NCBI GenBank assembly: GCA_029379385.1
Contig: CM055612.1
Span: forward strand, 6,572,001 to 6,636,000
Direction: 5' to 3'
From: Quillaja saponaria
Lineage: Eukaryota; Streptophyta; Magnoliopsida; Fabales; Quillajaceae
DNA length: 64,000 bases
Shown one piece after another: positions 49,503-63,043 of this stretch. Position numbers and translations under genes: made by a program. The stretch's first letter is position 1; each line of letters begins with the position of its first letter. Under the pieces are notes generated by a model. That model did not search any database. It was given only the letters and a program-made list of their open reading frames with translations, and was not told the DNA's origin.

Positions 49503-52500
49503 CTATTTAATTGCTACAGATGCTGAAGCAGCAGCTGCCTCTGCTATCAAAGAAGCAGGTGGGCGAGCTTGCAGACAAGCACCTATGTCGAATGGGTGTA
49601 ACTCAGAACCATCAAATAGCAGATTAACACCAGGAAGGATTACTTCTCTACTGTCATTTTCATCTGGTTCAACTTTTATCATATTAGCTTGAGGGGTTTC
49701 TTCAACCGGCCTTGTGGCTGCCTCATAGACAGGTGTCAGTGCATACGATCTGCATATAAAATGCAAAAACTTTTAGTTAGAGATTCTAAGGTTATATCAG
49801 AACAACAACTTAAAGAATAACAAGCTATAACTAAAAACAGCTTTCTTTTTTTAATCTTGCTGCTGTTCATATTCTTTTAGCCAATAATATTGCATTACCA
49901 CATAACAACTACGTATCTGCTAATTATACAAATGTCTCCTGTTTTACATCTTATTATTCTGAGATTTGCAGTGTATGCAAATTTATTAGGAAAAATGAGT
50001 TGCCATGTATCCAGGTGATCAATTCTTCAAGATATAACTGAACTGGTTTAGTTGTTTTTAAGAGTGATAATCTCCTTTATTTATTCAAAAGAAAATTCTA
50101 CAATCTTTCAGGACAAAAGAGTGCAGGTTGGGACAAACCTAAGAATGGTGCCATCAAAGCTCAAAACTTCAGTTCGGCAACGATGCCGATTTGCAAGTTT
50201 TAACCTCTGATGCTCACTCAATGCCCCTGAAATGGGAGATGAAGGGTCCACAAGTGGATTCCATCTTCCACTAGCATAGTTCATGAGTTGTCGAGATGGC
50301 TCCTTAAATTGCTCTTTCTGGTAAAGAAGCTTTGCAGCAGGACCTGTTGCTTGGTACTCTGCACAAACATCACGCAACCTTTTCCTTAAACTCTGCATCG
50401 CATCATGGTGTTCACTAAGTGAACCAGTTTGAAGTAATTGTGACGAAACCACTCTTTTACATATACTGTTGCACAACTTTGGACTAAAAAGTGGCATCCC
50501 AAATTCCACGCTCAATGGAACCCATTCATACTTCTCTTCATTGGGTGAAAAGTGATCTTGTTCTCTTTCCTTAAATAACTTCAATAGGCGAATATAACCA
50601 ACTGTACATAATTCTATTTTGTTTGCCAAATTAATTAACAGCGAATTCACCTTTGAACTTTCCTCCTCACATAGTCCTAATTCCTTTCCTATATGAGCAA
50701 CGGAACCATCAGAGTTCTTTAGAGGCAATGGGATATCCATAGTAATGACTCTTCCAGATTCATCAAGATCATACCTACTGAGAGGTTGCACAAGCACAGC
50801 TGAGTATTTGAGAAGAGAATTCAAACAATGCAAGAGAATACGTCCTTTGACTAAATTTCCTTCAAACTTGCCTCCCAAGCCTCCAATTGTGGAACCATCC
50901 CAAGACCATATAAGGGCTTTCTCACAACCTGCCAATGGAGCAGGAAGTAAGCGCAGGCATTGTCCTTTCATCAAAACAACTGATAGAGGACCACTACGTA
51001 CAGTAGAATATAATGCCAACTTCATCCAAGGAGTCATAGAAGAATAAGATGGAGGACCAAAATGAATGGGACCTGTTGGTCCAGGAAGAACTGATGAATG
51101 AGGAAGAGGCACTATAGACACAACAATATCATAGTCACGAAGAAACAACCTATCTAAAGTTGCTGGTGTGAGAGAGGCCAAGCTCTCACACCGGAGTATA
51201 TCTACTCGATATTTCTTTTTCCTCTTTAAAGTTCCTTTTCCAACAGCTGACTCTTCAACCTCTATTAGTTTCTCTTCGTTATGGTCTTCTTCCAAAGTAG
51301 TAAAATAGTTTTCATCACCGGTACTGCTAGGAATAGGTTCAGCCAAAAGAGCACCTTCACCAGACGTCACTGAATTCACAGAACCATTATCATTTAGCCC
51401 AGCCTCAATAATAAGGTCAGTGTCTCCAGATTTGTCAGCCAAAGTGGTGTCAGCTATCAGAGAAGTAGACTCGTCATTGCTTGAAGTTGTCATACCCATC
51501 CTATCAAAAACTTCCTCCACTTTTTCATCGGTTGCGACTCCACCTGATTGTAGACATTCAAGCACACAACGCAAGCTAAATGCGTGATTTGCAAATTCCT
51601 GCAATTCTCCCTCAAATTTTGTTCCCTCTAATGTACTAAGATCCTTGCAAAGTTCTGTAATACTAGCATGACCCAATTTTCCAGCTTCATAAAGCGTTAC
51701 AGCATGAGATTTCAACCCTGAAAATTAATAACCAGGACTTTAAGGTTACAGTTAGAGAATACAAACACACAGACATATATATATATATGTACACACCTAA
51801 CCAAGCATGAAGACCAATGCACAGTACATGTAGAGAGATGGAAATTAAAACATTTAAAATATTATACATTTAATAAAACTCTTTTTGCACGGGATGGCCA
51901 ATATCAGCCCATAAAATGCATTAAGAAGATACATATATGCATGATATAGAAACATTGAGGGGATTTTTAATATAGTTTTGTTCAAATACTTTTTACAACA
52001 CTTAACCTACACCTTCTATTCAACTGCATCAATTCAAATCCTGGATTTTCAAATTTAGATCAAGAATTCTCACTATTTCTTAGATTCATGGACCCAATTC
52101 ATAAACAATTTTTTTCAATTGACTACAAAATACAAACTTTTTAAGCTTCAAGAAAAAGATGCACCGAAATGAATAAATTAAAAACAACAACAACATAATT
52201 ACAGCCTATTGGTAGTCCATTGCAAAAAGAAAGACACCTCTATATTCACCCTATGTTATTCTTTTATGAATAAAAAGCGCATTAAATAGGCATTTCACTT
52301 GAAACTATAAAACTAGAAAACCAAGCTTCTAAAAGGAACTGTCTGAAACTCATATATCTGACCATAAGAAGGTAGATAAAAAAATGATTTTATGACAAAC
52401 ACAACTGACAATATTTAGTTTTAAAACATCATCAAGCAACTCCTCAGAAATATAAAGCAAATGAACTTTAACATTCACAAGGAAGAAAGAAAGAGAATCA

Positions 52501-55500
52501 GACCTGGTGAAACAGAACCCATCATCAGATAGGATGTTATATTAGCATCAACAATAAAAGCAACACGAGCACAGCCAGAGCGTGGGCCATTGTTCCCTGT
52601 CCCTGAAGCATCCCCTTGTTGAGCAGTATCATTATTGGAAAAGGTGACTTCGGAACCTAAGCTAGCATGAGAAGCATTATCATCGCTGGCTATAGTTCTA
52701 GGAGAACCAGGTATTGCATCTTGAAGTATTGATGCTGGATCGATAAGTTTTATAGCCCATCCCAATCGGCATGCAAAAGATGCAGCAGCCTGCAGCTGCG
52801 ACAAGTCAGCAAGTAAAGTTGCTGCCAGTTCAGCAACAGTTGCATTCTCACTTGAAACAACAAAAACTGCATATAATAACCTGGATAATAAATTTGTAAG
52901 TGTCAGGATGACTGTTCTCAGAAAAAGATCCTGAATAAAATGAAGGCAAAAGAACTGCCTTACTCTTCAATAGGATCTTCATAAGATTGCTCCCTGTTGG
53001 AAACAAACCCTTCAAGCCTAGACACTGAAACACCATAAACTATTAATAGAATCTAATCTCATCCTAACCTCAACCAGCTCAGGCCAAAAAATAATAGAGA
53101 GAGACCCTCATTATTCCCCAGAGTCTTATTATCAAACTACTCCATTTAACACACATATAAAAGATTTACGAGCTATTTCTGGCTTGCAGCCAAACAGCAG
53201 CGAAGTATTGATGACCTCTAGATTAAATGTATGAATAAAGCAGAACTAGACAAGAGAAAAGAGAAGAGAACAAAATGTAGCAGAAAAGAAAGGCTGGACT
53301 CTTTCAAGTCTGTAAATTCAATAATGGGGCACATATTGAAATTAAATCTCAGTTACATTCAGGCCAATTTTAGTAAACCCTATATTAGAGCAATTGCTAA
53401 AGTATAATAACAGAAAAAGAAATTCATAAAACAATAGGAATTGTTAGGAATATAATAGGTAATGTATTGTTAAGTCCCCCATTGCTTAGATGTGGAAGTC
53501 TATGTTTTATTGTTTACTATAAATAAAGATTATAGGTGTAGGCTTTGATTAACCAATCAAGCACACAATCCTTTTCATTATTCTATTTTATTTAAAATGT
53601 TATCAGAGCTTATTTGAAACCCAAGCCCGAACTTGCCCAATTTCAAAAAAAAAAAAAAAAAAAAAAAAAACCAATCTTCTCTTTCTTTTCTCTAGCCGTC
53701 ACATGAAGAGAGAAAAAAGGCTTTGCAACCACTCCACCCTCTCATTTTCAAGCCTCTTTTGTTTAGGGTTTGACGGCTCAAACAGTACCTACGGACTACG
53801 TGAACTTTCCTGCTGTCTCTTTCCAGCAAGCTCCTTTTATTTTTCTGGAAAATCCTCATGTGCACTATTCACAAATACTATTCACCATTACCTGCTGTTG
53901 TAAGGGAGGAGGAGTATTGAGATTGATAATTGGTTTCTACTTGTACAAGATTGAGCATTATATGCTCCATCTTGAGGGGGAGTAATAGTAATATATTGTT
54001 AAGTCCCACATTGCTTGGATGTGAATGTGGGAGTCTAAGTTTTATTGTTTACTATAAATAAAGGTTATAGGTGTAGGCTTTGATTAAACAATCAAACCCA
54101 CGTTCCTTTTCATCATTTTATTTTATTTAACAGGAATGATTATCATCTACAAATTGGTAACCCATTACAATGAAATACTCTAATAATAGCTACCAAATAA
54201 ACTCACTACACAACCAAAAAAGAACTCTTGCACAAAAGTGAGGAATTCTTTGGAATATATACTTTAAATGTTTTCCCTAGCTCCATCAATGTAGTGATCA
54301 GATGGTGTACGAAAACAAAATACCCAGTATGGAGGTTTAAGGAAGAAAAATTAGTTAGACATAGGTTCAATTACTATTTACATTGAAATATCTGATTTCT
54401 AATTTCTATAAGAACTTTAGAAAACACAATACAATTAATGCAACTTCAGGCACATTGATGTTAATTATAAGTATATTTCTTTTTCTTTTCTTTTTTTCCT
54501 TTAAGTAACAACCTATATGGATTGAGTTATAGTTCATCACATTCTTTGACTTGAGTGAATGTCTAAGTAGAGTAGTTTACATACGAAACTTCACAAATGG
54601 AATTCAAGAATTGGCCAAAAAAAGAATAATCAAATTCATGTAAACTAAGCTTTTTTTAAAAGGGATTAGTGAGTAACACCTGGAAAGTATAAAAATTTGA
54701 ATGAGAATAAGCAAGCTGACCTTTGAATCGGTCATCAGGATAAACAGGAACATCAAAATAAATTAGTCCCCGCCGATAAAGACCCTTTACAATATCAGGA
54801 TCAAACAGAATGAAGGAATTAGCTTCCTCCTTACAGACTTTATCTATTGTAGCCATCTCCTCTTCTGAGAGTTTCTGTACATGCAGGAAAAAATGGTGAG
54901 TACAGATCAATTACACAAGCACCTGAAAGAACCACAAAAGTCAAAACATTCACTTGATGCAAATTTCTAACTATAATTAAAGTCATTCCACGGGGCCCAG
55001 CTCTAGAGTCATTAAGAACCTCACCTTAAATTCTTCCAGGGTAAAGTTCACAAGACAAACTCCCCACCATGGTTCAATTGGAAAATCCACGGGTTGTGTA
55101 GGTAAAAGTTCTTTTGCAATTGACTTGTTCAGTTTCCACATAATTTTCTGGATAGATCCAACGAGGAAATGAAAGGTAAGACTTAATAAGAATTGTCTAA
55201 ACTTGCAAATAGAATAAGTCCATAGCAAGGTAACAAACTTACAGCATAAACAAACTTAGCTAAAGTTCATTACACACAATAACACAGAAAAAAATAATGG
55301 AAACTCAATCAATACTTATGAGGACTAATGTGGTAATATGAAAACTGGGAAAAAAATGCCATTTCAAGCAGTTGAAATTTTGATGTCCATGGCTGCAAGT
55401 CAAGTGGAAGGCATGTAATGTGCTACAGGAATGAGATTTCTTCTTCTTTTAATTTAATGATTTCTTCATTAAAATAATTTCTTTATGTAGGTATTATTTG

Positions 55501-58500
55501 TTCTTTGTAATTTATTTCCCAAATAAATCCTATTACACGAAATACAGAAATAAGTCGTAGTTATTTATTTTGATTGATTTTAGGAAAATATGAAAATATA
55601 GGTGAATATGCATCTTTCTTGTGTGTGGGTATATGATACACAAATATGTTCATTAGTAAGCCATGTAGCTAGGTAGAAGGTATAAGTTGAGTCATCTCTT
55701 GGTCAGCATCTCCACTTGTAGCCCGATGGCTAACATGAAGGCACAACAGGCACTAGACGAAATAGACACACAGATGAACATGGACACGAGGAAAATTTCA
55801 AGTATCAAATCTACAAAATAAGCAATACATACAGGCAAAAATATGCAGTACCTTAGATCTGCACTTGTTCATTATATCAATAAATTCATTTCTCCCAATT
55901 CCTGTAAGCCGTAAGGCATCAGCAGCACTGAAATTTGGGATGCTGTCATAAGGTTGCTCTGCAAATAATGTATATGAAAATGCTTAAGGCCAACTTTCAT
56001 GTAATGACTCCTCTTTTATATACACCCAACATATAGTAGAGAATCAAACAAATCAAGATGAGAAAATTAAAAGTACAATGTTCAAATTGTTATTCTGGTC
56101 ACGTCTTGGGACTTAAGCATATAGTGTCACATTGATGAAAATATTGAAGTTGAACCAGATAACAGAAACATCTAGACATCCTCTATGGAGGTCCTAATAA
56201 TATATAAAAGGTCATTTGTAACTGCAGCATTACTACAAAATAAAAGATGCATCGTTATACGTTATTTTCTTTCACGAAGTTATGGTATTAACGCTTATAG
56301 CTGTGTGCCCCATACATAAGATTAATATGATGTTAAACTGGGACAAGTTTTAAACAACTTTGAAGATCAAGTCGTTAGCAACTAGGCTTGAATCAGTTTA
56401 TAAACCGAATCTTTAGTTCATGAATTCCTTATCTTTTCATTTTATGATTTGGCTCTAAGCTTCCCCAAAATAAAAAGTCCTACATCAAATTTTATCTTTC
56501 AGATTTCTGGAGTGTGTGTCATTATTAGGTTTCTAATAATTGTTGTTGTTTCATGGTTTATTTTACTAAGTAGTAACCATATTGAAAGTCTTAACCCAAA
56601 AATAAAGTCATAGTTAAAGTGCAGTGCTAAAGAAGAAAAGTCTTGAGGATCCTGTTAATATGTATCTTTGCACTAAAATAAATTCATATCTGAGATTTGC
56701 TAAAGGAAAAAATTTGAGTGTGAAGCAATTCCTTTGGTTACTTTTCAAGAGGGACCGTGCACAAATACAGAAAAATCCTTTAAACTCCTAGATTGTTCAT
56801 TGTTCACAACCACAAGCTACTTTATTTCTTTTACCATATAAGGGACATCAAGAACATTTTCCATGCCTTTACCCCCCCCTATAACCCTAAGTTTATTCAT
56901 TTCAAAACCACAAGTTCAAGACTATCCATCCAAAAGAAACCAAACTTTATCTCATTCCACTCTTTTTGCCTTATAACCTCAACCTTTTTCAATCATAAAC
57001 TATTTCCTTTTTCAACACAAAAGAGAAACTAGCACTAGGAAACCAATTTGAAGTTCTAGAACACATTCCTTTTCAATTTGGAACCCACAAAAATACATAT
57101 TTTTGGACCTAGATCCTAAACATAGTCATTAGTCACTGTACATCATAGCCAATAGAAACTTACGATTTGATTCATGTACCAACCGATGTGGATATTATGG
57201 GTGGATCTAAACTAAAACTGAATCGTATTCGAATTTTACAATTCAATGCAATTCATAATCTGTTGGATAAAACCTATTTCTAAATCTTATGTATCCAATG
57301 GACCCAATTAGGCCCAACATGTTAAAAACTCTAAATAAGAATATTTTTTTAAAATTTAGGAAGTCTTTAAAGTGCCTTTTTTATAGTCTCGGTGTTTTTT
57401 TTATTAGCCATAAGCTTTTTATTTAATTTAAAAAATGGTTGGGTTCTTCGTTTGCACATATCTAATGCAGGCAAACGGATGACATAGTTACAAGAAGTGA
57501 CTTGGTGCAGGTAGACAGGATTAGACGGGGTAGAGGGGAAACAAAAAATTATATGAGAATAAGCTCTTAAGAATGATTGGAATGTTCTGGATGTCACTAA
57601 AAGTGACATCTTGGATCAATGCGAATGGAGGAAAATAATTCATGTCGTCGACCCTAACTAGTTTGAGATTTAAATTTAATTAGTTGTGTTGAGAAGAAGT
57701 AATACTTTTGAAGGAAATACTGCACTTTTTTTTTCTCAAGACACAAATAACTTGCTTTAAAGCCAAATTTCTTTTCAATTGGCCAAATGGCCATTCATTA
57801 TACGTTAAGATATCTCTTTTTTTTTTTAATGAACTTTGTTTGTTTGCAAATATAAATTTCATTTAAAATTGATTTGAAGAAATCTTACAATTCTTTTCCA
57901 TTCTCGATTCACTAGCCGAATCTCGAGTTGACAACTATGTTATGCATACATTAAAGAAATTCTCTTGTATCACGTAAAACAAATTATCTTATTTCGAATT
58001 CTTATATATCTCTTCATATCAACATCTCACTTCAATCAACTGTAAACAAAAACCATGTCCTTCGATGGATTTACGCTAATCTGCTCACCTCCTACACCAT
58101 CTGAATTCCCTACTTAATCATATTTCATCCTTTTCCTTTTCAGAGAGTATTTAATTCATCGTCTCACATAAGTGTATCAGCAAAAACAGGCAATAGCTTC
58201 TATGTTGTCAAAGTTACATCATTTTGTAAAAAAAATTCAACCTGAAGCTTCTGCCTTCTGGCATTAAATTTAATGGCCCATCAGCCACACTTTACATTGA
58301 AATGTAAATTCATTCACCTTCCTTTGGTGAATCTGTTTGAAGAACAAGCTCTTGCGAATAAATTATTCGTTATTATCTCAAATATTTCAGATATCACATT
58401 GGATATGCTTGATAAAAGTTTTATCTTATACCAAGTAAGAGATCCGTTAGCAATTCCAGCACAACATAAGATGTGAAACTTCTCCGGCATACTAGTCTAA

Positions 58501-59844
58501 TTCATCTTCTATTGGATATTACAAGCAGGTGAGACAGAGTTGCTAACTAGAAGATGTCATCTGATACGATTATAGCATAAAGTACATAAATATGAAAAGA
58601 GATAGATAAAGAGCTGTATTAAAGGTTACTACTTACTACTCATTACCATTTCTCATAACTTCAAAAATCATATCACAGTAATATCTGAAAGGAGATACCC
58701 TCATTACACGGCAAACATACTCTGCAAGATGATAAGGAAATAGCTGCAAGTAATAAAATCAACCCGTCAACTGCATAAAATTTATGCAAAAGAAAACAAG
58801 ATAATGGAACTGCATAATAACAGAGAAGTATTGATTCTGGACTTATTTGCATGACTATATTTGAGGATGTAACAAGGGTAGTGTGACTAGTGTCCATTGA
58901 TCTTTCAACATGGCCAATTCTTGAAATAAATGTACATATAATAATAAAAATACTACAATTAGTTCCTAGAACTGTGATACTGTAACCTTATATTATATGC
59001 TATGTTAAAATAATTGTAGTACAATGAAGAGCAGTGCTAGCAGGAAGGCTTCTGATTATGGTAGCACGAAGCTTTTGGAAAAGTATAAAGTAGACATTTC
59101 AGCAAAATGAACTCAAATGAACTTTCTCTAAAGCACATACAGCTAGACTTTTCCGCAAGTAACGCATCATGTCCTCATAATATTCACTCTCTTTACAAAC
59201 TTTTCGAGCAAAACAAGTATTCCATTGGAGTCTCTTCTTTATGCAGTGTTCAATTATCCTGCATGAAATAACAGAGGGAGAAAAAGAAAATGGAGGTATC
59301 AAGATCAAATGAAAGAACATAAGACATGACCTACAACATCGAGATATAATTAAACAGGAAAAGGAAGGAAAATTATTATTTAAAAAAAAAAAAGAAAGTA
59401 TAAACTTCATTTCAGACTGGTATCAGTACATCTTGTGGACCCTGAAGTAAATGAGAATACATCCTGATTGGTGTGGAATTCTCAAGACAATATATATTTG
59501 AGACACCTAACACACTTAGACATACATGTGAACAAATTCCATATGGAATGAGCAGTTGGAGTGCTATTTGGCTGGAGTTTTGAGGCAAATTGCTAATTTT
59601 AACAGCTAAAACACTAATATTTCCACAAACAGCAATAAGTAGATGAGTAAATAAGCCTTAGAAAGTGAAAGTGCATCAACCACATTTAACAGAACAGCAT
59701 AAAAAGCTACTCTAACCTTCTGTGCCATTCTTCTTTGGAAGACAAGGTCGCTTGAAGTCGTTTGGGGAGGCTCTCCCAAGGACATTCTTCCTTAATTGCT
59801 TTCAGTATTAGTTGTTCCTCAACTGTCACCGGAACGTGCTGCAT
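49503..59844 (-). CDS. FAM91: FAM91 family protein (Golgi/endosome trafficking)
   Basis: Ten coding exons on the minus strand: 59844-59717, 59258-59141, 58743-58647, 55958-55852, 55147-55025, 54874-54721, 53024-52964, 52880-52504, 51717-50139 and 49749-49503. All phases fit, giving about 996 aa, the usual length for FAM91. The start [20 protein letters not shown] and the following [14 protein letters not shown] match the conserved FAM91 N-terminal domain, which runs through exons 1-6 (for example WWGVCLVNF and [11 protein letters not shown]). The large exon 9 carries an acidic, Ser-rich linker and the C-terminal FAM91 domain ([36 protein letters not shown]). In animals FAM91A1 works with TBC1D23 in capturing endosome-derived vesicles at the trans-Golgi; the plant role is inferred. 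No membrane helix or catalytic motif is seen. Intron 3 is about 2.7 kb, and intron 6 hosts a TRIM retroelement. Confidence 0.93.
53442..54132 (+). mobile_element. TRIM (miniature LTR retrotransposon) in a FAM91 intron
   Basis: The 5' LTR 53442-53597 and 3' LTR about 53983-54132 are strongly similar over 150 bp. A primer-binding site (TGTTATCAGAGCTTA, matching the initiator tRNA-Met type) follows the 5' LTR, and a polypurine tract (TTGAGGGGGAG) precedes the 3' LTR. GGAAT lies immediately outside both ends (53437-53441 and 54133-54137). The interior is only about 385 bp and has no gag or pol, including a 29-A run near 53645. The 5' start of the 3' LTR looks slightly truncated. It is on the plus strand, antisense to the host gene, in the intron between exons 6 and 7. 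Confidence 0.93.
57470..57680 (+). pseudogene. Relic of a LINE-like reverse transcriptase C-terminus
   Basis: A short frame around 57600-57652 reads [16 protein letters not shown] and then stops. This matches the WR-x-x-IHVADP ending found in many plant reverse-transcriptase-derived open frames. The upstream part (from about 57470) is in other frames and broken. It lies within FAM91 intron 3. This is a motif-based call only. Confidence 0.4.
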
Positions 59845-59850
59845 TTTCTA

Positions 59851-60392
59851 CTGAAACAGTAACCTAATCCCTCAAAAACAGAAAAAATAAAATGGTCACT
59901 ACTAGTTCATTGACATCCAAAACAATCATTACTCCGTAAAAGATTCAAAAAGATTTGTGCAGTAACCTACCTAATCTCTGAAAAAAGAAAATGGTCACCA
60001 CTCACCACTAGGCATTGCCTTCCAAAACAACAATTACTCCATGAAAGACTCGAATATTTGTGCAGATAATTTAACACTTACCCAACAATTAACGTATGTG
60101 TGAAAATTATGAAGACGCCTATAAATCACTTACCACACAAAACAATGGCATCATTCTAGGGGAAAATTGAAATTTGATTAATAAACGTTAATATTCCAAC
60201 CCCTCCTTTTATTGGGCAGTTTCAAATATGAAACTGAAACAAACATTGGAAAATATTAAGTGAACAGTAAGTACTCCTTCAACCTATGGTTTCAATTAGT
60301 GTAAATTCGTAAGGTTTTCGTTATTGTTCTCTGACAATGGAAGATAAAAAAAATGTTGATCAAAACTCTAAGAACAATGAGAATGTTACTAC
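59851..60392 (-). other. Possible 5' UTR intron of the FAM91 gene
   Basis: On the minus strand, the sequence before 60393 ends GATCAG|GTAGTAAC, a good donor. An acceptor TTTCAG ends at 59851, seven bases before the FAM91 ATG (59844). The upstream exon would lie around 60393-60500. This is inferred from splice signals and composition. Confidence 0.4.
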
Positions 60393-63043
60393 CTGATCTT
60401 TCTGAGGGGATGCTTCAGCTAGGGTTTGAGCTGCCGAGGCTTCATTTTCTTCTTTTGGCTATGAATTCGCATACGAGATCTAAGCAAAGTCTGAATTGTC
60501 TGAATTTCAATGCTTTTAACAGTTCTATAATACCAGTCGTAATGCCGCGTGAGCTGTTTTACATTATTGCGGTCGTTGGACCAGTTCGGTTTCTCCAACC
60601 CGGTTAGGACCTGGCAATTGAGTCGGATTCATGTCGGGCCAGCCCAATGAATCTTAATCTGGGTTGGTCCTAAATGGGCCAAGGTCTGGTTCAGGTATCT
60701 TGATTTATTTAAAACTAATTTAAGTTTTTTCAACAAGATTAAAATATATATTGTCTAATTCCGAGGAATTTATGATCATTGTAATCAAAGGGGTATATAA
60801 AAATTATAAATCTGCATTTTGCTTATATTCATGTTCATTGAAAATTGCTTGTATCTTTTTTAACAGTCAAAATTGGAAAAAATGCTTTCGTCTTATAATT
60901 TTGATTTTAATTTTTAAAATTAAACTTTGTAAGAATTTAATCATCAAAAATTATTTCTATCTTATAGAATGTAATGAGGGATTAATTTATTGAATGTTGG
61001 AGATAAAGTACTATAACATATAGAATTTCAAAATTATTATTATCAATATTGTGAGCAAGATGAGTATTAACAATTATTTATAACTAATTGTCTTTTATGT
61101 TAAATTAGTCATATATTAGGTTAACAAATTTATTTTCTATAAAAAAAAAGAAGAAGATGTATTAATTGGGTCTAGGTCTTGGCATATCTATGATAATATG
61201 GGTCTAGACGGAGTTTTTTTTTTTTTTTTTTGTCATTCGTGAAAAAATTAATATTTAACATTTTTAAATTTCCTATATGTCGAAACAGTCAAATATTCAT
61301 CTGTTTTGTGCTAGATCCAAATATAAACTAGGTTATCGGGTCGATTGATATGAGACATGTTTTTATATATATTAATAAATTGATGAATTATTTTGAATTT
61401 GTGTGCTTATAATTTATCTTAAATAAAATATATGCATTATAAATTATAATATTTTTATTTATAAATATTTATAAATGATAAATTATTAAAACATATAAAA
61501 GATAAAGAGTCATTAACATATTTTTATTAGATAGGACAAATCTTGTAACTATTGTGTTTGACATTGGTATTTTCCTAAAAAATAATATTTACAAAAAAAT
61601 AATTATGTACACATAACATTTTTGTTTATGTACAATAATTAATTATATTTTTAAAAAGTACACTCTAAGAGTCTGTTTTGAGGCAGTGAATTGAAATAAA
61701 AATTAAGAATTATATTGTTCGATTCTAATTTTCCTGTTTGGTGCACATTTTAAAATTTGAATTGAAATTTTTGATTCAATTATCAGAAATTGAAAAAAAA
61801 TTAAAAAAAATTTTATTTTCAATTTTTATGAATAAATTCTAAAATTTACAATTCTTATTGCATGTGTTATTCTTGATAGCAACTTACTTTATGACATCAC
61901 TTTATGATATAACATTAGTCACCACCGTTGACAACCTTCACAACCCATCATTAGCAAGTTTGTCCACTTGCCATCTATCATCACCACAGATTAACGTCAC
62001 TATTGATCTGTCAAATGCAATACCATTCACTAGCGAAACTCGTCAAAAATAACAAGACCACTGCCACTCACCATTGAGACAATTAAAGATGACGATAATT
62101 ACTTTTGAGATTTTTCGAAGCTAGGACAATCATACATAGGAACCCGCTAGTGATGATGACTTAAACCACTTTCAGAAGATATTAAAAACTAAGCAACTAT
62201 CGCCATAAATTGCCGGAAATGATAATAACCATTATCTAGTTCTTGAAGCACAATTCGAGTTCTAAATATTATGTAATCTAAATTAGTAGATATAATTATA
62301 ACAAATTATAATTTTAGTAAAATTAAAATTAATTTTAAAATTTTAATTTCAATTCCAATAATCCAAACGTAGCCTAGCCTAACCTAAGCGAGATTCACTT
62401 CGTATTATAGATTTTATTTGCTCCCCCGTTATAATAAAAAAAGAAAGAAAAATACATTCAAATTTACGGTATCCAAAGAAGAAAATAAATGTCTGTACCA
62501 AAAAAAAAAAAAAAAAAAAAAAGGAAGAAGAAAAGAAATGAAGAGAGAGACTGGGCCATTGTGTTGTCCGAGCCATGTCAAAATTCACCAGCATTGCAGA
62601 CCCTATCCATTCTGGATCCGCCGTTTGCATTGTCTGTTTGGGCCGTGGGTTCCAAGACAAGGAAGTGCGTTTTATCTGCGATTGTTATTTCCTTCTTATA
62701 ATGCTTTTGTTTCCCCAAATTACAAGGCAAAATAAACAGAAAGAGAGGCTTGGCCGGCGCGCGTAAACTAAGCCGCCGTGGGAGAGCAAACTGGGTTTGA
62801 AAATTTTGAGCTTTATATTAATTACTACTCCTTCAAGACTAATCCCTTTGTCGCCTACCTATTCAACATATGCCATTTCATGTGCTTCATTGTAAGCTTC
62901 TTCTTCACCCACCTTATTCTGTGTCTCTGTTATTTTCAGTAACGTTTGTGTATTTTTTTTTTTTTTTGTGTTTATAATTGTAATGTTTTAATAACAGGAG
63001 ATATCGTTGAACTACTCTAAAGCACAGGCAAAGATTTTGTTAG
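60393..63043. other. Intergenic region between divergent FAM91 and TGT genes
   Basis: The left part holds the FAM91 leader. The segment 60560-60700 is rich in GGGTC/GGGCC words, and the rest is AT-rich with poly-T (61217) and poly-A (62500) runs and a TIR-like element (61669-62375). The last 500 bp should carry the promoter and leader of the tRNA-ribosyltransferase gene. No other gene is supported. Confidence 0.5.
61669..62375. mobile_element. TIR element, non-autonomous (probable)
   Basis: The left end GAGTCTGTTTTGAGGC with AGTGAATTGAAAT and the right end (inverted) AGGCTACGTTTGG with ATTGGAATTGAAAT align imperfectly over about 35 bp. The middle is AT-rich with a few short frames and no transposase. 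The target duplication was not found. Confidence 0.4.

Noticed and set aside
50745..51047. 100-codon open frame on the plus strand
   Set aside because: It is antisense to the large FAM91 exon 9.
60353..60607. 84-codon open frame on the plus strand
   Set aside because: It overlaps the probable FAM91 leader exon and has no known domain.
62418..62766. Overlapping open frames around a poly(A) run, both strands
   Set aside because: They are created by low-complexity Lys/Phe-coding runs, with no domain and no conserved-looking residues.
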